The notes beneath the pieces are model-generated. The model had not been told where the DNA came from, did no database searches, and worked only from the letters and a program-made list of their open reading frames with translations. A stretch of 64,000 nt of DNA from Marinomonas foliarum. Lineage in GTDB: Bacteria; Pseudomonadota; Gammaproteobacteria; Pseudomonadales; Marinomonadaceae. The stretch is taken from the NCBI RefSeq assembly GCF_003337275.1, contig NZ_QPJQ01000004.1:106184-170183 (forward strand). Reading direction: 5' to 3'. Shown here piece after piece: positions 28,377 to 37,602 of this stretch (position 1 is the first letter of the stretch; every line of letters starts with the position of its first letter). A program made the translations under genes and the position numbers.

Positions 28377-28922
28377 TCATTCATCTTTCATTAAAAGATA
28401 GCTTTTACCTGCACTTATCACCCCCATTCCAGAGCCTTCTGCTGTATTAACATGTTCCAAACACTCCACTACGCCATAAAACACATTTCGGTTAACCAAT
28501 GCCTTCATTCCATAGCGCATAGAAACATAAGGCCGTTCTTCTTTTTGAAAGAAACCCAACCAAATATCACAATCGACGCCCAATATAAGGACATCGTCTG
28601 TTTGCGTGATAAATTCAATAGCGCGACCCGCTTGTGTCTCTATCCACTGCCAACCAGTCACCAAAAAAGGCGCATCCTCAACTTTAATCCGCACCTTTTC
28701 CACCGGTGTTACCAAGAAGTATTCACCCGCCTCAAACCATAATATACGGCTGAACATGGTTACCATCGCTGGACGATTGATCTTCCCACCTTCATGAAAC
28801 CACTCACCGTTCGCCTTGATCACCATATTCATGTCACCACAAAAAGGTGGGGACCAAGTGTGCACTGGTGGCAATCCAGACGTTTTTACCTCAGATAACC
28901 CCTTTAATTCTTTATTTAGCAT
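28377..28922 (-). CDS. DUF1285 family protein
   Basis: A 181-residue cytoplasmic protein of unknown function. The family hallmark is the N-terminal PPVHTWSPPFCGDMNMVIKANGEWFHEG followed by INRPAMVTMFSRILW, seen in DUF1285 proteins of Pseudomonas and relatives. The remainder (YFLVTPVEKVRIKVEDAPFLV) is a beta-rich continuation. No signal peptide or membrane segment is present. It is upstream of the helicase gene on the same strand with an 86-nt gap. Confidence 0.88.
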   Translation of the reverse strand: MLNKELKGLSEVKTSGLPPVHTWSPPFCGDMNMVIKANGEWFHEGGKINRPAMVTMFSRILWFEAGEYFLVTPVEKVRIKVEDAPFLVTGWQWIETQAGRAIEFITQTDDVLILGVDCDIWLGFFQKEERPYVSMRYGMKALVNRNVFYGVVECLEHVNTAEGSGMGVISAGKSYLLMKDE

Positions 28923-29120
28923 GACGCCTCCTTTGCCATATCAGCAACTCAGCAAACTCATTAGATCACCAGAAGATTAACCGCCTTCACTTAAACTACA
29001 ATATAATTCAACTTTATAAGAAAGCCTTGAATTCATTTCACTGTTAGAATAGATCCAACGAACAAACATACCGAAGAGCAGAACGTTATTATCTGCCTCG
29101 CTTATTTAGAGTGTGACATT

Positions 29121-30080
29121 ATGAAATCGGAATTGGCAACAAAGTTTCAAGACCCTACTCGCGGCATCTACTTTATCGGCACAACGCCACCAAAATCTTC
29201 GCTTGAAGAAGAGCAACTCGCACAAGTTAGTCAAAAATTGCTTGAACGTCTTGATAATATCGACATTGATGGTTTGGTTGTCTACGACATTCAAGACGAA
29301 ACTAGCCGTATTGATAAGCCACGCCCTTTTCCTTTTATGGAAACACATGACCCACGAGCTTGGTCTAAACGCCTTCACCAACAGTCTGGCAAACCTGTCA
29401 TCACTTACAAATCTGTCTCATCTCGTAGCTCAGAAGAGTTTTCGGGTTGGCTTTCTGAAGCGTGGGAGCAATATGGGATTCGAGATCTAGTATTGGTCGG
29501 CTCACCTTCTTCCAGTGGCGATATTAAATTGCCACTGCCACAGGCTTATGAAACCTTAAAAGCATCTGAACACTCTTTTAACTTGGGTGGTGTCACAATC
29601 GCTGAACGCCACGCTAAAAAAGGCGATGAACATTTACGTTTAAGCAAAAAAACTGAAGCTGGTTGTGAATTTTTCATTTCGCAAGCCGTATATAATCACC
29701 AAGCGACAGCGGACCTCATCAGCCGTTACGCAAGAACCTGCAAAGAAAAGGGTGAAGCACCAAAACGCATCATTCTAACCTTCACACCTTGCGGCAGCGC
29801 GAAAACATTAGAATTCATGGAGTGGCTAGGTATTTCGGTACCTGAAGCAACAAAACATCGTATTTTAGATGCCGAAGCACCATTAGATGAATCTATTAAG
29901 ATATGCCGAAACGCTTTAGAACAGATTATTGAAATCGCCTTACCACTTGGCGTTCCTTTGGGTCTAAATATAGAAAGCTTAACCAACCGAAAAGAAGAAA
30001 TTGATGCCTCTATTCAGCTATACAAGCTATTAAAGGCGACATTAGACCTTAAGTTAGCAGAGCAATCTCTGATTAAATAA
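29121..30080 (+). CDS. Methylenetetrahydrofolate reductase-like protein
   Basis: A 319-residue protein of the MTHFR/TIM-barrel superfamily. The stretches DLVLVGSPSSSG, NLGGVTIAERHAKKGDEHLRL and CEFFISQAVYNHQAT correspond to strand ends of the MTHFR barrel, and GVPLGLNIESL closes it. It lacks the FEFFPP opening and the TGD flavin motif of canonical MetF, having GTTPPKSSL and VGSPS instead. It therefore looks more like the divergent mycobacterial-type reductases, some of which work without flavin. A separate canonical metF is expected elsewhere. Its last 8 nt overlap the 3' end of the convergent glycosyltransferase gene. Substrate and cofactor are uncertain. Confidence 0.72.
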   Translation: MKSELATKFQDPTRGIYFIGTTPPKSSLEEEQLAQVSQKLLERLDNIDIDGLVVYDIQDETSRIDKPRPFPFMETHDPRAWSKRLHQQSGKPVITYKSVSSRSSEEFSGWLSEAWEQYGIRDLVLVGSPSSSGDIKLPLPQAYETLKASEHSFNLGGVTIAERHAKKGDEHLRLSKKTEAGCEFFISQAVYNHQATADLISRYARTCKEKGEAPKRIILTFTPCGSAKTLEFMEWLGISVPEATKHRILDAEAPLDESIKICRNALEQIIEIALPLGVPLGLNIESLTNRKEEIDASIQLYKLLKATLDLKLAEQSLIK

Positions 30081-31083
30081 GCGTTTTTAACTTCGCTAAA
30101 ACAGACTCTACTTTAATATGCTGCATGGCCTTAGGGTCATGCACGCGTGTTGACCAAGGCAATTCTGCTGCTGGCTTCTGATATTCTTTTTCTACCAGTT
30201 CATCATAAACACTGATCACCTTATCCAAATCGCGGTAAGGCCCAGTACGCCGAGGATCGGAGTGCGCATATAACCCCAAAACAGGCGTTCCCACCAGTGT
30301 CGCCATGTGTGCAGGCCCAGTGTCTGGAGAGATAACCAAAGTTGCATTTCTTAACACCGACAACATCATATCCAAGGGCGTTTTCCCAACCAGATTGACT
30401 ACGCTTTCTGCGCGATCAGCCATGATACTGTTGGAAAAATCCATTTCATCTTGGGATGGTCCACCCGTTATCACAGGGCATATGCCTTTACTTAATAAGC
30501 ACGTCAATATCGCTTGGTATCCATCTATCGTCCAATTACGCTCTGCTTTAGACGCGGATGGGTTAATCACTACATACCTAGCTGGCAATCCAAATGTTTC
30601 AGCAGGCAAAGAAAGCTCGCAAGGCAAAGAAGGCTCATCAACACCGAGCACACTCGCAATAGATAAAAAAGAATCCAATACATGCTCGCCTTTAGGCTCT
30701 GGGGCATACTCATTCACAAACCAATGCTGCCTTTCACGAGAATGTGTCAGAGCAAAGCCAATGCGCCTTTTCGCTCGAATCATTCTTGATACCAAACTCG
30801 CTCGAATTGACCATTGTAAATGTAGCAGCACATCAAAGGTCTGGCTTTTTAACCGAGAACGTAACGCTAACAAACCAGAGAAGCCGCTTTTTTTGTCATA
30901 CTCAACAACATCCACACCATCAAGCAAACGAACAAGCTTAGCCTCTAAAGGAGAAGTAACCCAAGTCACTCGCATGGAGGGATAGCGTTTCATAATAGAC
31001 TGAACCACTGCCATAGCGTGACATACATCCCCCAAAGCGGATAAGCGCACTATCGCCAAATGTTGAATATTCTCTTGCTGCAT
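30073..31083 (-). CDS. Glycosyltransferase family 9 (heptosyltransferase-like)
   Basis: ADP-heptose-type GT-B transferase probably building the LPS core. The 336-residue protein opens with IVRLSALGDVCHAMAVVQ, the GT9 acceptor-side motif, and contains the donor-side DTGPAHMATLVGTPVLGLYAHSDP with the conserved D-x-GPxH pattern. Its neighbour across a divergent promoter region is kdkA, a Kdo kinase, followed by a lipid A acyltransferase, so an LPS inner-core role (as WaaC or WaaF) is likely. Which heptose is transferred cannot be told from sequence. Confidence 0.85.
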   Translation of the reverse strand: MQQENIQHLAIVRLSALGDVCHAMAVVQSIMKRYPSMRVTWVTSPLEAKLVRLLDGVDVVEYDKKSGFSGLLALRSRLKSQTFDVLLHLQWSIRASLVSRMIRAKRRIGFALTHSRERQHWFVNEYAPEPKGEHVLDSFLSIASVLGVDEPSLPCELSLPAETFGLPARYVVINPSASKAERNWTIDGYQAILTCLLSKGICPVITGGPSQDEMDFSNSIMADRAESVVNLVGKTPLDMMLSVLRNATLVISPDTGPAHMATLVGTPVLGLYAHSDPRRTGPYRDLDKVISVYDELVEKEYQKPAAELPWSTRVHDPKAMQHIKVESVLAKLKTLI

Positions 31084-31191
31084 CTCGTCCTCTAGGGCTG
31101 CTTAAATTCAGCAAGTATTATAGAATAGTCGCCCTTGAATGTGTCTAACTTTGTAGACATAACCCACAGAGATCATGACAAAGCGAGTAAC

Positions 31192-31902
31192 ATGCCACAA
31201 GCTATCAAAATATCGCCCAATACAGTGTTACTAAAAAGCGATCCAGAGCTCCCATTATCCAAGACATGGTTTGATTCTTCATTTTGGCAGTTAGAAGGTG
31301 AACTCGCAGGCACAGGCAATGGACGTGGCGCCGTTTGGTTTATCAATAGTCAATTTGGCAAATTTGTTCTGCGCCGCTATCGGCGTGGCGGCTTGATCGC
31401 CAAAATTAACAAAGATCGTTTTTTATTTACAGGCAGAGACCGCACCAGACCATGGCTAGAACTCACCCTTCTAGAAACCATGCGCAACTTAGACCTTCCT
31501 GTACCACGCCCAATTGCAGGTATATATTCGGTATCGGCTGGTTTTTATCAAGCCTTACTACTAACTGAAACAATACAAGGCGCTAAAGATTTATTCGACA
31601 TAATAAAAAGTGATCAACAGGCTCAAATTAATTGGAACGACATTGGGCGAGTAGTAAAACGTTTTCATCAAAATGGCATCTATCATTCTGACCTTAACTG
31701 CCACAATATTATGATAGATGAGCAGCAGAAAGTTTGGATTATTGACTTCGATAAGTGTGAGCAAAAAGCGCCTCACTCCAGCTGGATGGAATCCAATGTT
31801 GAACGCCTAAAACGCTCACTCGACAAAGAATCCAGCAAACATACAAATTTTCGTGTATCAGAAAAGCAATGGCAGGCTTTTTTGGAGGGATACCATGGCT
31901 AA
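31192..31902 (+). CDS. kdkA: 3-deoxy-D-manno-octulosonic acid kinase
   Basis: Phosphorylates the Kdo residue of the LPS inner core. From ATG 31192 (MPQAIKISPN) it has 236 residues, the family size; a TTG at 31135 would add 19 unmatched residues. The family block WFDSSFWQLEGELAGTGNGRG is followed by FVLRRYRRGG, the Lys/Arg-rich nucleotide region. Kinase catalytic motifs are YHSDLNCHNIMID (HxDLxxHN) and IIDFDKCEQK (the DFD metal motif). It overlaps the acyltransferase gene by 8 nt (ATGGCTAA). Confidence 0.93.
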   Translation: MPQAIKISPNTVLLKSDPELPLSKTWFDSSFWQLEGELAGTGNGRGAVWFINSQFGKFVLRRYRRGGLIAKINKDRFLFTGRDRTRPWLELTLLETMRNLDLPVPRPIAGIYSVSAGFYQALLLTETIQGAKDLFDIIKSDQQAQINWNDIGRVVKRFHQNGIYHSDLNCHNIMIDEQQKVWIIDFDKCEQKAPHSSWMESNVERLKRSLDKESSKHTNFRVSEKQWQAFLEGYHG

Positions 31903-32824
31903 AAAAACGACAACATTAGACAAAAGCATCACAAACTTTTTGGGACCAAAACACTGGTTAAGTTGGGGCGCGATGGGCGTCGCTTATTTACTCAGCTATT
32001 TACCTTGGTGTGGCCAAAAATTCCTAGGCAACACACTAGGCACGATACACTATGCCTTAAGTACAAACCGTAAAAACATTTGCCATGTGAATTTAAAAAT
32101 TTGCTTTCCTGATATGTCTGAAGAAGAACGGACTCAATTAGCTAAGGCACATTTCAAGAGCATGGGTATAGGTGTTTTTGAAATGTTTGTATCTTGGTTT
32201 CAAGACAGAAGCAAAACAGAAGAAAAAGTCATGTTTAACAACCAAGATGTGATTGAAAAAGCATTAAATAAAGGCAAAGGCTGTATTATCATTGGTGCGC
32301 ATTTTTCTTCGATTGATCTTTGCGGCACCCATATGGCTCGCTACATAGATGTACACCCTATCTATAAACTACAACGTAATCCTGTTGTAAACTGGGTGAT
32401 GGAGCGTCAACGCGAGGCCATTTTCACCAAAACGATTGAGCGTAAAAATGTGCGTGCAGTCATAAAATCTCTTAAAGAAAACAAAGCCGTTTGGTATGCT
32501 ATCGACCAAGACTACGGTAGAAAAAATTCAGTATTTGCTCCATTCTATGGACGCCAATGCGCCACTATTTCACAAATCAGCCGCCTTGCCCAAAACACTA
32601 AAGCCGCTATATTGCTATACGATTACGGCCGTACAGAAAATGGATACTTTCTTTCGCTTACAGAACTTGAAGACTATCCATCCGGTGACGAGGTTGCTGA
32701 CGCAACAACTATTAACAAATTAGTCGAAGCCCAAATAAACAATAAAAAAGAACAATATTTTTGGTCTCACCGACGCTTTAAAACACAGCCGATAAACGGC
32801 GACCCTTCACCTTACAGAAAATAA
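31895..32824 (+). CDS. lpxL: Lipid A biosynthesis acyltransferase (LpxL/HtrB family)
   Basis: Late acyltransferase adding a secondary acyl chain to Kdo2-lipid IVA at the inner membrane. From ATG 31895 (MAKKTTTLDK), preceded by a strong GGAGGG, it has 309 residues. A single hydrophobic anchor lies at about 20-42. The catalytic HxxxxD motif is GAHFSSID, and the conserved YAIDQDYGRKNSVFAPFYG follows. Its start overlaps the end of kdkA, so Kdo phosphorylation and acylation genes are coupled. The chain specificity (lauroyl, myristoyl or other) is not readable. Confidence 0.9.
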   Translation: MAKKTTTLDKSITNFLGPKHWLSWGAMGVAYLLSYLPWCGQKFLGNTLGTIHYALSTNRKNICHVNLKICFPDMSEEERTQLAKAHFKSMGIGVFEMFVSWFQDRSKTEEKVMFNNQDVIEKALNKGKGCIIIGAHFSSIDLCGTHMARYIDVHPIYKLQRNPVVNWVMERQREAIFTKTIERKNVRAVIKSLKENKAVWYAIDQDYGRKNSVFAPFYGRQCATISQISRLAQNTKAAILLYDYGRTENGYFLSLTELEDYPSGDEVADATTINKLVEAQINNKKEQYFWSHRRFKTQPINGDPSPYRK

Positions 32825-32862
32825 AAAAACAGCCACTAAAGAAGCTTCTTTAGTGGCTGTTT
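32824..32862. terminator. Strong terminator between lpxL and the LLM oxidoreductase
   Basis: A perfect palindrome of 17-bp arms (half AACAGCCACTAAAGAAG) ends with seven T on the minus strand and GTTT on the plus strand. It serves both convergent genes, more strongly the minus-strand one. Confidence 0.88.
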
Positions 32863-32888
32863 ACTTCACCTAAAATATAGCCCTTGCG

Positions 32889-33872
32889 CTACAAACTATC
32901 CCGAACTTCCGCCATCAGACGTAAAGATGTCAACCTTGCTTCGGAACCATGAATTGGCATAGAAACAATCAACTCATCAACGTTTGTTTTCTCTAAGAAA
33001 CTAGACAACTGAAAAGCAACTGACGCCTTCGAACCCACCATTGCATATTGCAACATATGTTCGACCATGTACTTCTCACTAGGTGACCAAATACCATCCA
33101 TTGTTTCCACTGGTTTGGAAAAAGGAAGATTACGGCTGCGACGCAAATTAACAAACTGCTGCTGAGCTGAGGTAAATAAGTATTTTGCTTCTTCATCGGT
33201 ATCAGCGATGACAGCCATCACACCAGCCATAGTATGCGGCTTAGCGAGTTGCTCTGACGGCTTAAAGTTACGACGATATACTGTTAGCGCTTGAATTAAC
33301 TGATCTGGGGCAAAGTGAGAGGCAAAGGAATACGGCAAACCAAATTCGGCCGCAACTTGCGCACTATACAGACTAGAGCCTAGCATCCATAGAGGCACAT
33401 GGGTATTTTGCCCAGGTACCGCCAAGACACCTTGCTCACCACTTCCTAATAAGCGCTGCAACTCCAATACATCATCGGGATAACTATCGACGGATGCATC
33501 CATATTACGACGCAAGGCTCTGGCTGTTTGCATGTCCGTTCCAGGAGCTCGCCCCAAGCCCAAATCAATACGATCTGGGTATAACTCGGCCAAAGTACCA
33601 AACTGCTCTGCAATTACTAATGGCGAATGGTTCGGTAACATCACACCACCCGAACCGATTCGAATTTTTGATGTTGCAGCCCCCAAATAGGACAATACAA
33701 CCGATGTGGCAGAACTCGCCACGCCAGCCATCCCATGATGTTCTGCAAGCCAAAAACGAGCATAATCATGATTTTCAGCGGCAATCGCCATTCTACGACT
33801 CATCGCCAACGACTCAGCAACAGTGTGACCATCAGCCACTGGTGCTAAGTCCAATATAGAAAACGGAACCAT
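32889..33872 (-). CDS. LLM class flavin-dependent oxidoreductase (YhbW-like)
   Basis: Bacterial luciferase-like monooxygenase family, FMN-dependent TIM barrel of 327 residues. The opening [14 protein letters not shown], then [43 protein letters not shown] and [13 protein letters not shown] are the hallmarks of the MsnO8/YhbW subfamily. The substrate is unknown. It stands alone between a terminator and cti. Confidence 0.9.
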   Translation of the reverse strand: MVPFSILDLAPVADGHTVAESLAMSRRMAIAAENHDYARFWLAEHHGMAGVASSATSVVLSYLGAATSKIRIGSGGVMLPNHSPLVIAEQFGTLAELYPDRIDLGLGRAPGTDMQTARALRRNMDASVDSYPDDVLELQRLLGSGEQGVLAVPGQNTHVPLWMLGSSLYSAQVAAEFGLPYSFASHFAPDQLIQALTVYRRNFKPSEQLAKPHTMAGVMAVIADTDEEAKYLFTSAQQQFVNLRRSRNLPFSKPVETMDGIWSPSEKYMVEHMLQYAMVGSKASVAFQLSSFLEKTNVDELIVSMPIHGSEARLTSLRLMAEVRDSL

Positions 33873-33987
33873 AATACTTACCTAATAGAGAATATACCTA
33901 CTATTTAAGGCGCTTCTCTATTAGTACAAGTACACAATCATGCAGAAAATGCAGAAGTGCCTTACAACGACTCGTTAACAAGACAAC

Positions 33988-36330
33988 TTAGCGATTTTCT
34001 AGACGATTATAATCTAAAATACCACTTTCCCTTGGGCGATCTTGCTTATTCAAGTTAGCAATAGCATCACTGACAAACCAAAAGTTAGGGTGCGTTCTAC
34101 GAATACCAAACGTATCCAGTAAATTCGAATAATCTTCTGTCGTTTGAAGATTTCCTACTTGTTTGGCCCAATCAATTAGTTCAGCCTCTTCTACCTGCAT
34201 CAAGACATTCGGATAATCACCCAACACACCTTTCACTAAGGTCACACCGTCTTCTTCAGGTAATCGAGTATCTTCTTCATCTAATAAACTTGAAATATTG
34301 GCATGTGCTTTATTGTGTATAAGACTAAGCACTTCAAGTGGAACACCTTGCTGCGTCACCAATATCGTCGAGACATTAGGCAGATGGACCAAACCACCAC
34401 CGCGTACAGCTTGCAACTCATATAAAGCCTTAAGCTGATCTGATGTCAATTTACTTTGTTCTAAGTCATGACTACGATCTAGAACACTCGATAATTTGTC
34501 ACGCAGCTTTTCATAGAGTTCAGATTGATGATCATCCGTTGCGTACTGAACTTCGGACTGTCGATCGACCTTAATATAGTCACTGAATATGTAATCCTTG
34601 ATGATTTGATTTACATCTCGATACCAATATTTTCGAACGGTTTCTCGATTTTCTTTAGGGAGAAAAAGCAAAAAATTCATTTCCCCTTCCATCCTCAAGA
34701 AGTCCATATACAAGCGTGTCACTAACTGATGACCCACATTGCCATACACATCAAATCCCGCTACGAGAAGATAATGGATTCGCTCTAATAATGGATAATC
34801 AATCACCCAAGCGGTTTTCGGTTGCTGCCCTACCATACCTTTGACAACGGAAGCATTGTCAAAGTGACGAAAAATAGTCAAGGCTGCGTTTTTGTTAACA
34901 CCTTCGCCATCCCAAATGAGGCCTAGATCCAAAGGAGTATTATTGAACCCTGAACTTTCAATCAAAGCAGCTTTGGCCGATAAATAAGACTTCTGTTGCT
35001 CAGAAAACCTAACCCATGACGCTATAGGCAAGCTATTGCTTGAAGCAGGTAAATCTAAGCTCTGCACTTGGTCTTCTAAGTAATCCGTCGAGCCTTTGCC
35101 ATACACCACTTCCGGATCAATAAAATACACCCAAAATTGATCATTAATTACATTAACTGCCACTTGCCCACGACAAACAGGGCCTTTTATAAACGACATA
35201 ATCGTTTTTTGTGAATGATCCAATAAAAAGCGATAACGCGCACGTGTGGGTATCTCTTGAAATGTCTTAAACGGATTCGCTGCAATTTCAGGCTTATAAC
35301 CTGGATCTTTGGTCACTTCATAATCATCGGAATAAAAATACGATTGCCAGCGAGCATAGCGCTCCTCATCCAACTGCATAGGAATATGGTTTTTTTGCAC
35401 TTTTACTTCTTGGTCTAACCAAAGTCGGTAGTAGACGTGCTCTACACCGGGATCATCATAAGGGCGTCGGGTCGCGATTCTATCAATTGCTTCTCCAGGT
35501 GGAGTTTTAGAACGGACCAATTGAAAACGGAAGGCTTCACCGTCATCAAGATACAAACTGTATAAATAAAGGTGCTCGTAAATATAACGGGAGACTAATT
35601 GAGTCTTTAGATCATCCCCGTTTAAGCGCGATTCCCATAGCGCAACTTTCTTTTTAAGATTTGCTGGAGCAGACGCCGCTTCTGGCATTTTCCCACCCGT
35701 GGCTAACCAACGGGATAGCACATCATACTCGCTGGGACTCAATGCTGGGAGACCATACGGCATCCCCCAATTTGGGTAGTCTTGCTCAAATTGCTGATAC
35801 TCTTCAACACTGACACACTGCTGATCACGAGCCAAGGAGAAGTCATAATCATCGGACAATATAGGCTGAGTAAATGAGCCTTGCTTGGCGCGTAAAGCAA
35901 TTGCCCTATACAACAAGCTACCTTGTAAGTTCGCTGCAGGAGATTGGTCTCTTTCATTTAAAACAGGATGAAAACCTTTTGATCGCCATTCATCAGTGCT
36001 ATTCGCATCAATAAATAAACGCGTAGGAGACGATGCTAGTAAGCGAGTACCATCGTAAACCAACTCTTTCGAACCTCCTCGCTCAAGACCAGCAGGTGCT
36101 GTTAGTTTCAACTGGCAAGGCGCGTCATAACAAGCATGACAAGAGACACAACGACTATCGAGAATAGGTCGAACTTGCTCATTATAAAAAACTTTGTCTT
36201 CTTCATTAACATCAACAACACGATGCTTTGAATCTTGTTCACCAAATACAGTATCAAATTGGTGTGTCGCATAAGCAGCACAACCCGATACCAGTACAAT
36301 TAGACAAAGAAAAGTCAGCCATCGAGACAT
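33988..36330 (-). CDS. cti: Cis/trans unsaturated fatty acid isomerase
   Basis: Periplasmic cytochrome c-type enzyme that converts cis to trans double bonds in membrane phospholipids under solvent, heat or osmotic stress. The 780-residue protein has a signal sequence with a possible lipobox (VSGC, Cys17). The haem c motif CVSCH at residues 61-65 is followed by a second cysteine pair in ACYDAPCQL. The long C-terminal part contains conserved stretches such as QEIPTRARYRFLLDHSQ, FIKGPVCRGQVA and FWVYFIDPE. Its size and haem position match the Pseudomonas enzyme (766 residues). It is a single-gene unit. Activity is usually controlled by substrate access, not transcription. Confidence 0.94.
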   Translation of the reverse strand: MSRWLTFLCLIVLVSGCAAYATHQFDTVFGEQDSKHRVVDVNEEDKVFYNEQVRPILDSRCVSCHACYDAPCQLKLTAPAGLERGGSKELVYDGTRLLASSPTRLFIDANSTDEWRSKGFHPVLNERDQSPAANLQGSLLYRAIALRAKQGSFTQPILSDDYDFSLARDQQCVSVEEYQQFEQDYPNWGMPYGLPALSPSEYDVLSRWLATGGKMPEAASAPANLKKKVALWESRLNGDDLKTQLVSRYIYEHLYLYSLYLDDGEAFRFQLVRSKTPPGEAIDRIATRRPYDDPGVEHVYYRLWLDQEVKVQKNHIPMQLDEERYARWQSYFYSDDYEVTKDPGYKPEIAANPFKTFQEIPTRARYRFLLDHSQKTIMSFIKGPVCRGQVAVNVINDQFWVYFIDPEVVYGKGSTDYLEDQVQSLDLPASSNSLPIASWVRFSEQQKSYLSAKAALIESSGFNNTPLDLGLIWDGEGVNKNAALTIFRHFDNASVVKGMVGQQPKTAWVIDYPLLERIHYLLVAGFDVYGNVGHQLVTRLYMDFLRMEGEMNFLLFLPKENRETVRKYWYRDVNQIIKDYIFSDYIKVDRQSEVQYATDDHQSELYEKLRDKLSSVLDRSHDLEQSKLTSDQLKALYELQAVRGGGLVHLPNVSTILVTQQGVPLEVLSLIHNKAHANISSLLDEEDTRLPEEDGVTLVKGVLGDYPNVLMQVEEAELIDWAKQVGNLQTTEDYSNLLDTFGIRRTHPNFWFVSDAIANLNKQDRPRESGILDYNRLENR

Positions 36331-36454
36331 TAAAAAGATCCTCTTTTATATTCCATCTTTTTTAAACCGTGTTATTCAACGTTAAAAATGCACCATTCAC
36401 TAAATATAACACGACAAAGCCACCATAAGGCTTCATTAAGAAAATGATCTTTTA

Positions 36455-36485
36455 TAAATAAAAAAACGCCGTGAGGCGCTTCTTT
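36455..36485 (-). terminator. Terminator of the ylqF operon
   Basis: On the minus strand a 6-bp stem (AGCGCC/GGCGTT, with one G-U) and TCAC loop are followed by seven T. It lies 40 nt after the stop codon of the acidic two-repeat protein. Confidence 0.75.
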
Positions 36486-36524
36486 ATTTATGCTTTTATA
36501 AATAACAAACTCTATATTTGTTTT

Positions 36525-37124
36525 TTATTCGTCATCAACAATACCATCATCTGGGTATTCATCTGACAATTCATAAGAATCATCACCCATATCATCATTA
36601 GCCATCAATAGAGCTTCTTCATATGCGCCGCCAAATTCAATACGTGTAATATCATATAAGTCATATTCAAATGTTTCGTCGAACCAACGCGCATCAGAAC
36701 CAATTTCTTCAAGCTCATAAGTAACGGAATCAGCACGAACAACACGACCGATTTCGCAGCTATCAGGCTCTATTTCTTCACGGTGAAGTGTTACAAGTCC
36801 AAACTCTTCACTAATATCAATCAACATGACCGCTAGATCATCTAGATCAACTTCTGGGTCAACAACTTCTTCACCACGAAGTGACAATACTTTTTTCTGA
36901 AAGTCATTAAAGGGAGCTGGATGTGCAAAGTCGCTAATATCCTCCAAAAAGAGGACTTGATAACCATTAAGACGAACACTGTCATCCACTAATTGGAGCA
37001 AAACCATTTCTTCGTTGGCATCCACAACAAAACCGTCCGTCCAACTATCTGGTCCGTCCAATTCTTCACGAAAAATGCGAACAACATTATTTCGAGTGCG
37101 GGCTTTTTCCAATTCGATGAGCAT
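36525..37124 (-). CDS. Acidic protein with two similar beta-rich repeats, unknown function
   Basis: I do not recognise this 199-residue protein. It is strongly acidic and has no signal or membrane segment. Two parts look alike: residues 12-66 (VVRIFREELDGPDSWTDG, then GYQVLFLEDISDF) and 108-165 (LVTLHREEIEPDSCEIG, then EYDLYDITRIEFGG). Both run basic strand, Asp-Ser, Gly-Val-Val, long strand, and end in a L-x-DI[ST] motif, as expected for duplicated small beta-barrels. The C-terminus is an Asp/Glu tail. It follows a UPF0231 gene and ylqF on the same strand, so a role near ribosome biogenesis or RNA is conceivable but only by association. Confidence 0.75.
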   Translation of the reverse strand: MLIELEKARTRNNVVRIFREELDGPDSWTDGFVVDANEEMVLLQLVDDSVRLNGYQVLFLEDISDFAHPAPFNDFQKKVLSLRGEEVVDPEVDLDDLAVMLIDISEEFGLVTLHREEIEPDSCEIGRVVRADSVTYELEEIGSDARWFDETFEYDLYDITRIEFGGAYEEALLMANDDMGDDSYELSDEYPDDGIVDDE

Positions 37125-37210
37125 ATCGGCTCCCTAAAAAAACGTAAAAAATAAACAACGCTAGTGTAAACCTAGCTAGCACTAGGAACAACTACCCTGA
37201 CACTTAAGAA

Positions 37211-37591
37211 TTAATTCAACACTTGGTGCCAATTCTCAATCATATTGATGAGATCTTCTAAACCACACTCAGCTTGAATACCATCCGTCGATGTTTGATA
37301 GAAACTGTCTTGCGAGTCAAACATCGCCTTAATTTCTTCTTCGGCTGAGTCAAGATCAATCTGTCGCGATACAGACACCCCCTCTTCACTGACAATAACC
37401 TCGAAAGGGCCATGCTTAAATTCGGTTGTTTCCTTTTCTGTTTCTGCCAAACGAGCAGCAATTAATACGCGTTGAATGCTTTCGACATCACGTACATACT
37501 CAGAAACCCACTCACCAATTGCGGCGAATTCATATCCGGTGTAAATGCGATAAACATTTTCGTCCTGATCAAAGGCAATTTCATAATCCAT
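37211..37591 (-). CDS. UPF0231 family protein (YacL-like)
   Basis: A 126-residue acidic protein of unknown function. From ATG 37591 it begins MDYEIAFDQDENVYRIYTGYE, close to the MDYEF start of E. coli YacL, and the C-terminus CGLEDLINMIENW parallels the family CGVEDFLQVV. GAGG lies 9 nt before this ATG. A GTG at 37606 overlaps the ylqF stop (GTGA) and is the alternative start but has no ribosome site. Placed 11 nt after ylqF, so probably translated from the same message. Confidence 0.82.
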   Translation of the reverse strand: MDYEIAFDQDENVYRIYTGYEFAAIGEWVSEYVRDVESIQRVLIAARLAETEKETTEFKHGPFEVIVSEEGVSVSRQIDLDSAEEEIKAMFDSQDSFYQTSTDGIQAECGLEDLINMIENWHQVLN

Positions 37592-37602
37592 GACCGTGAA
37601 CC

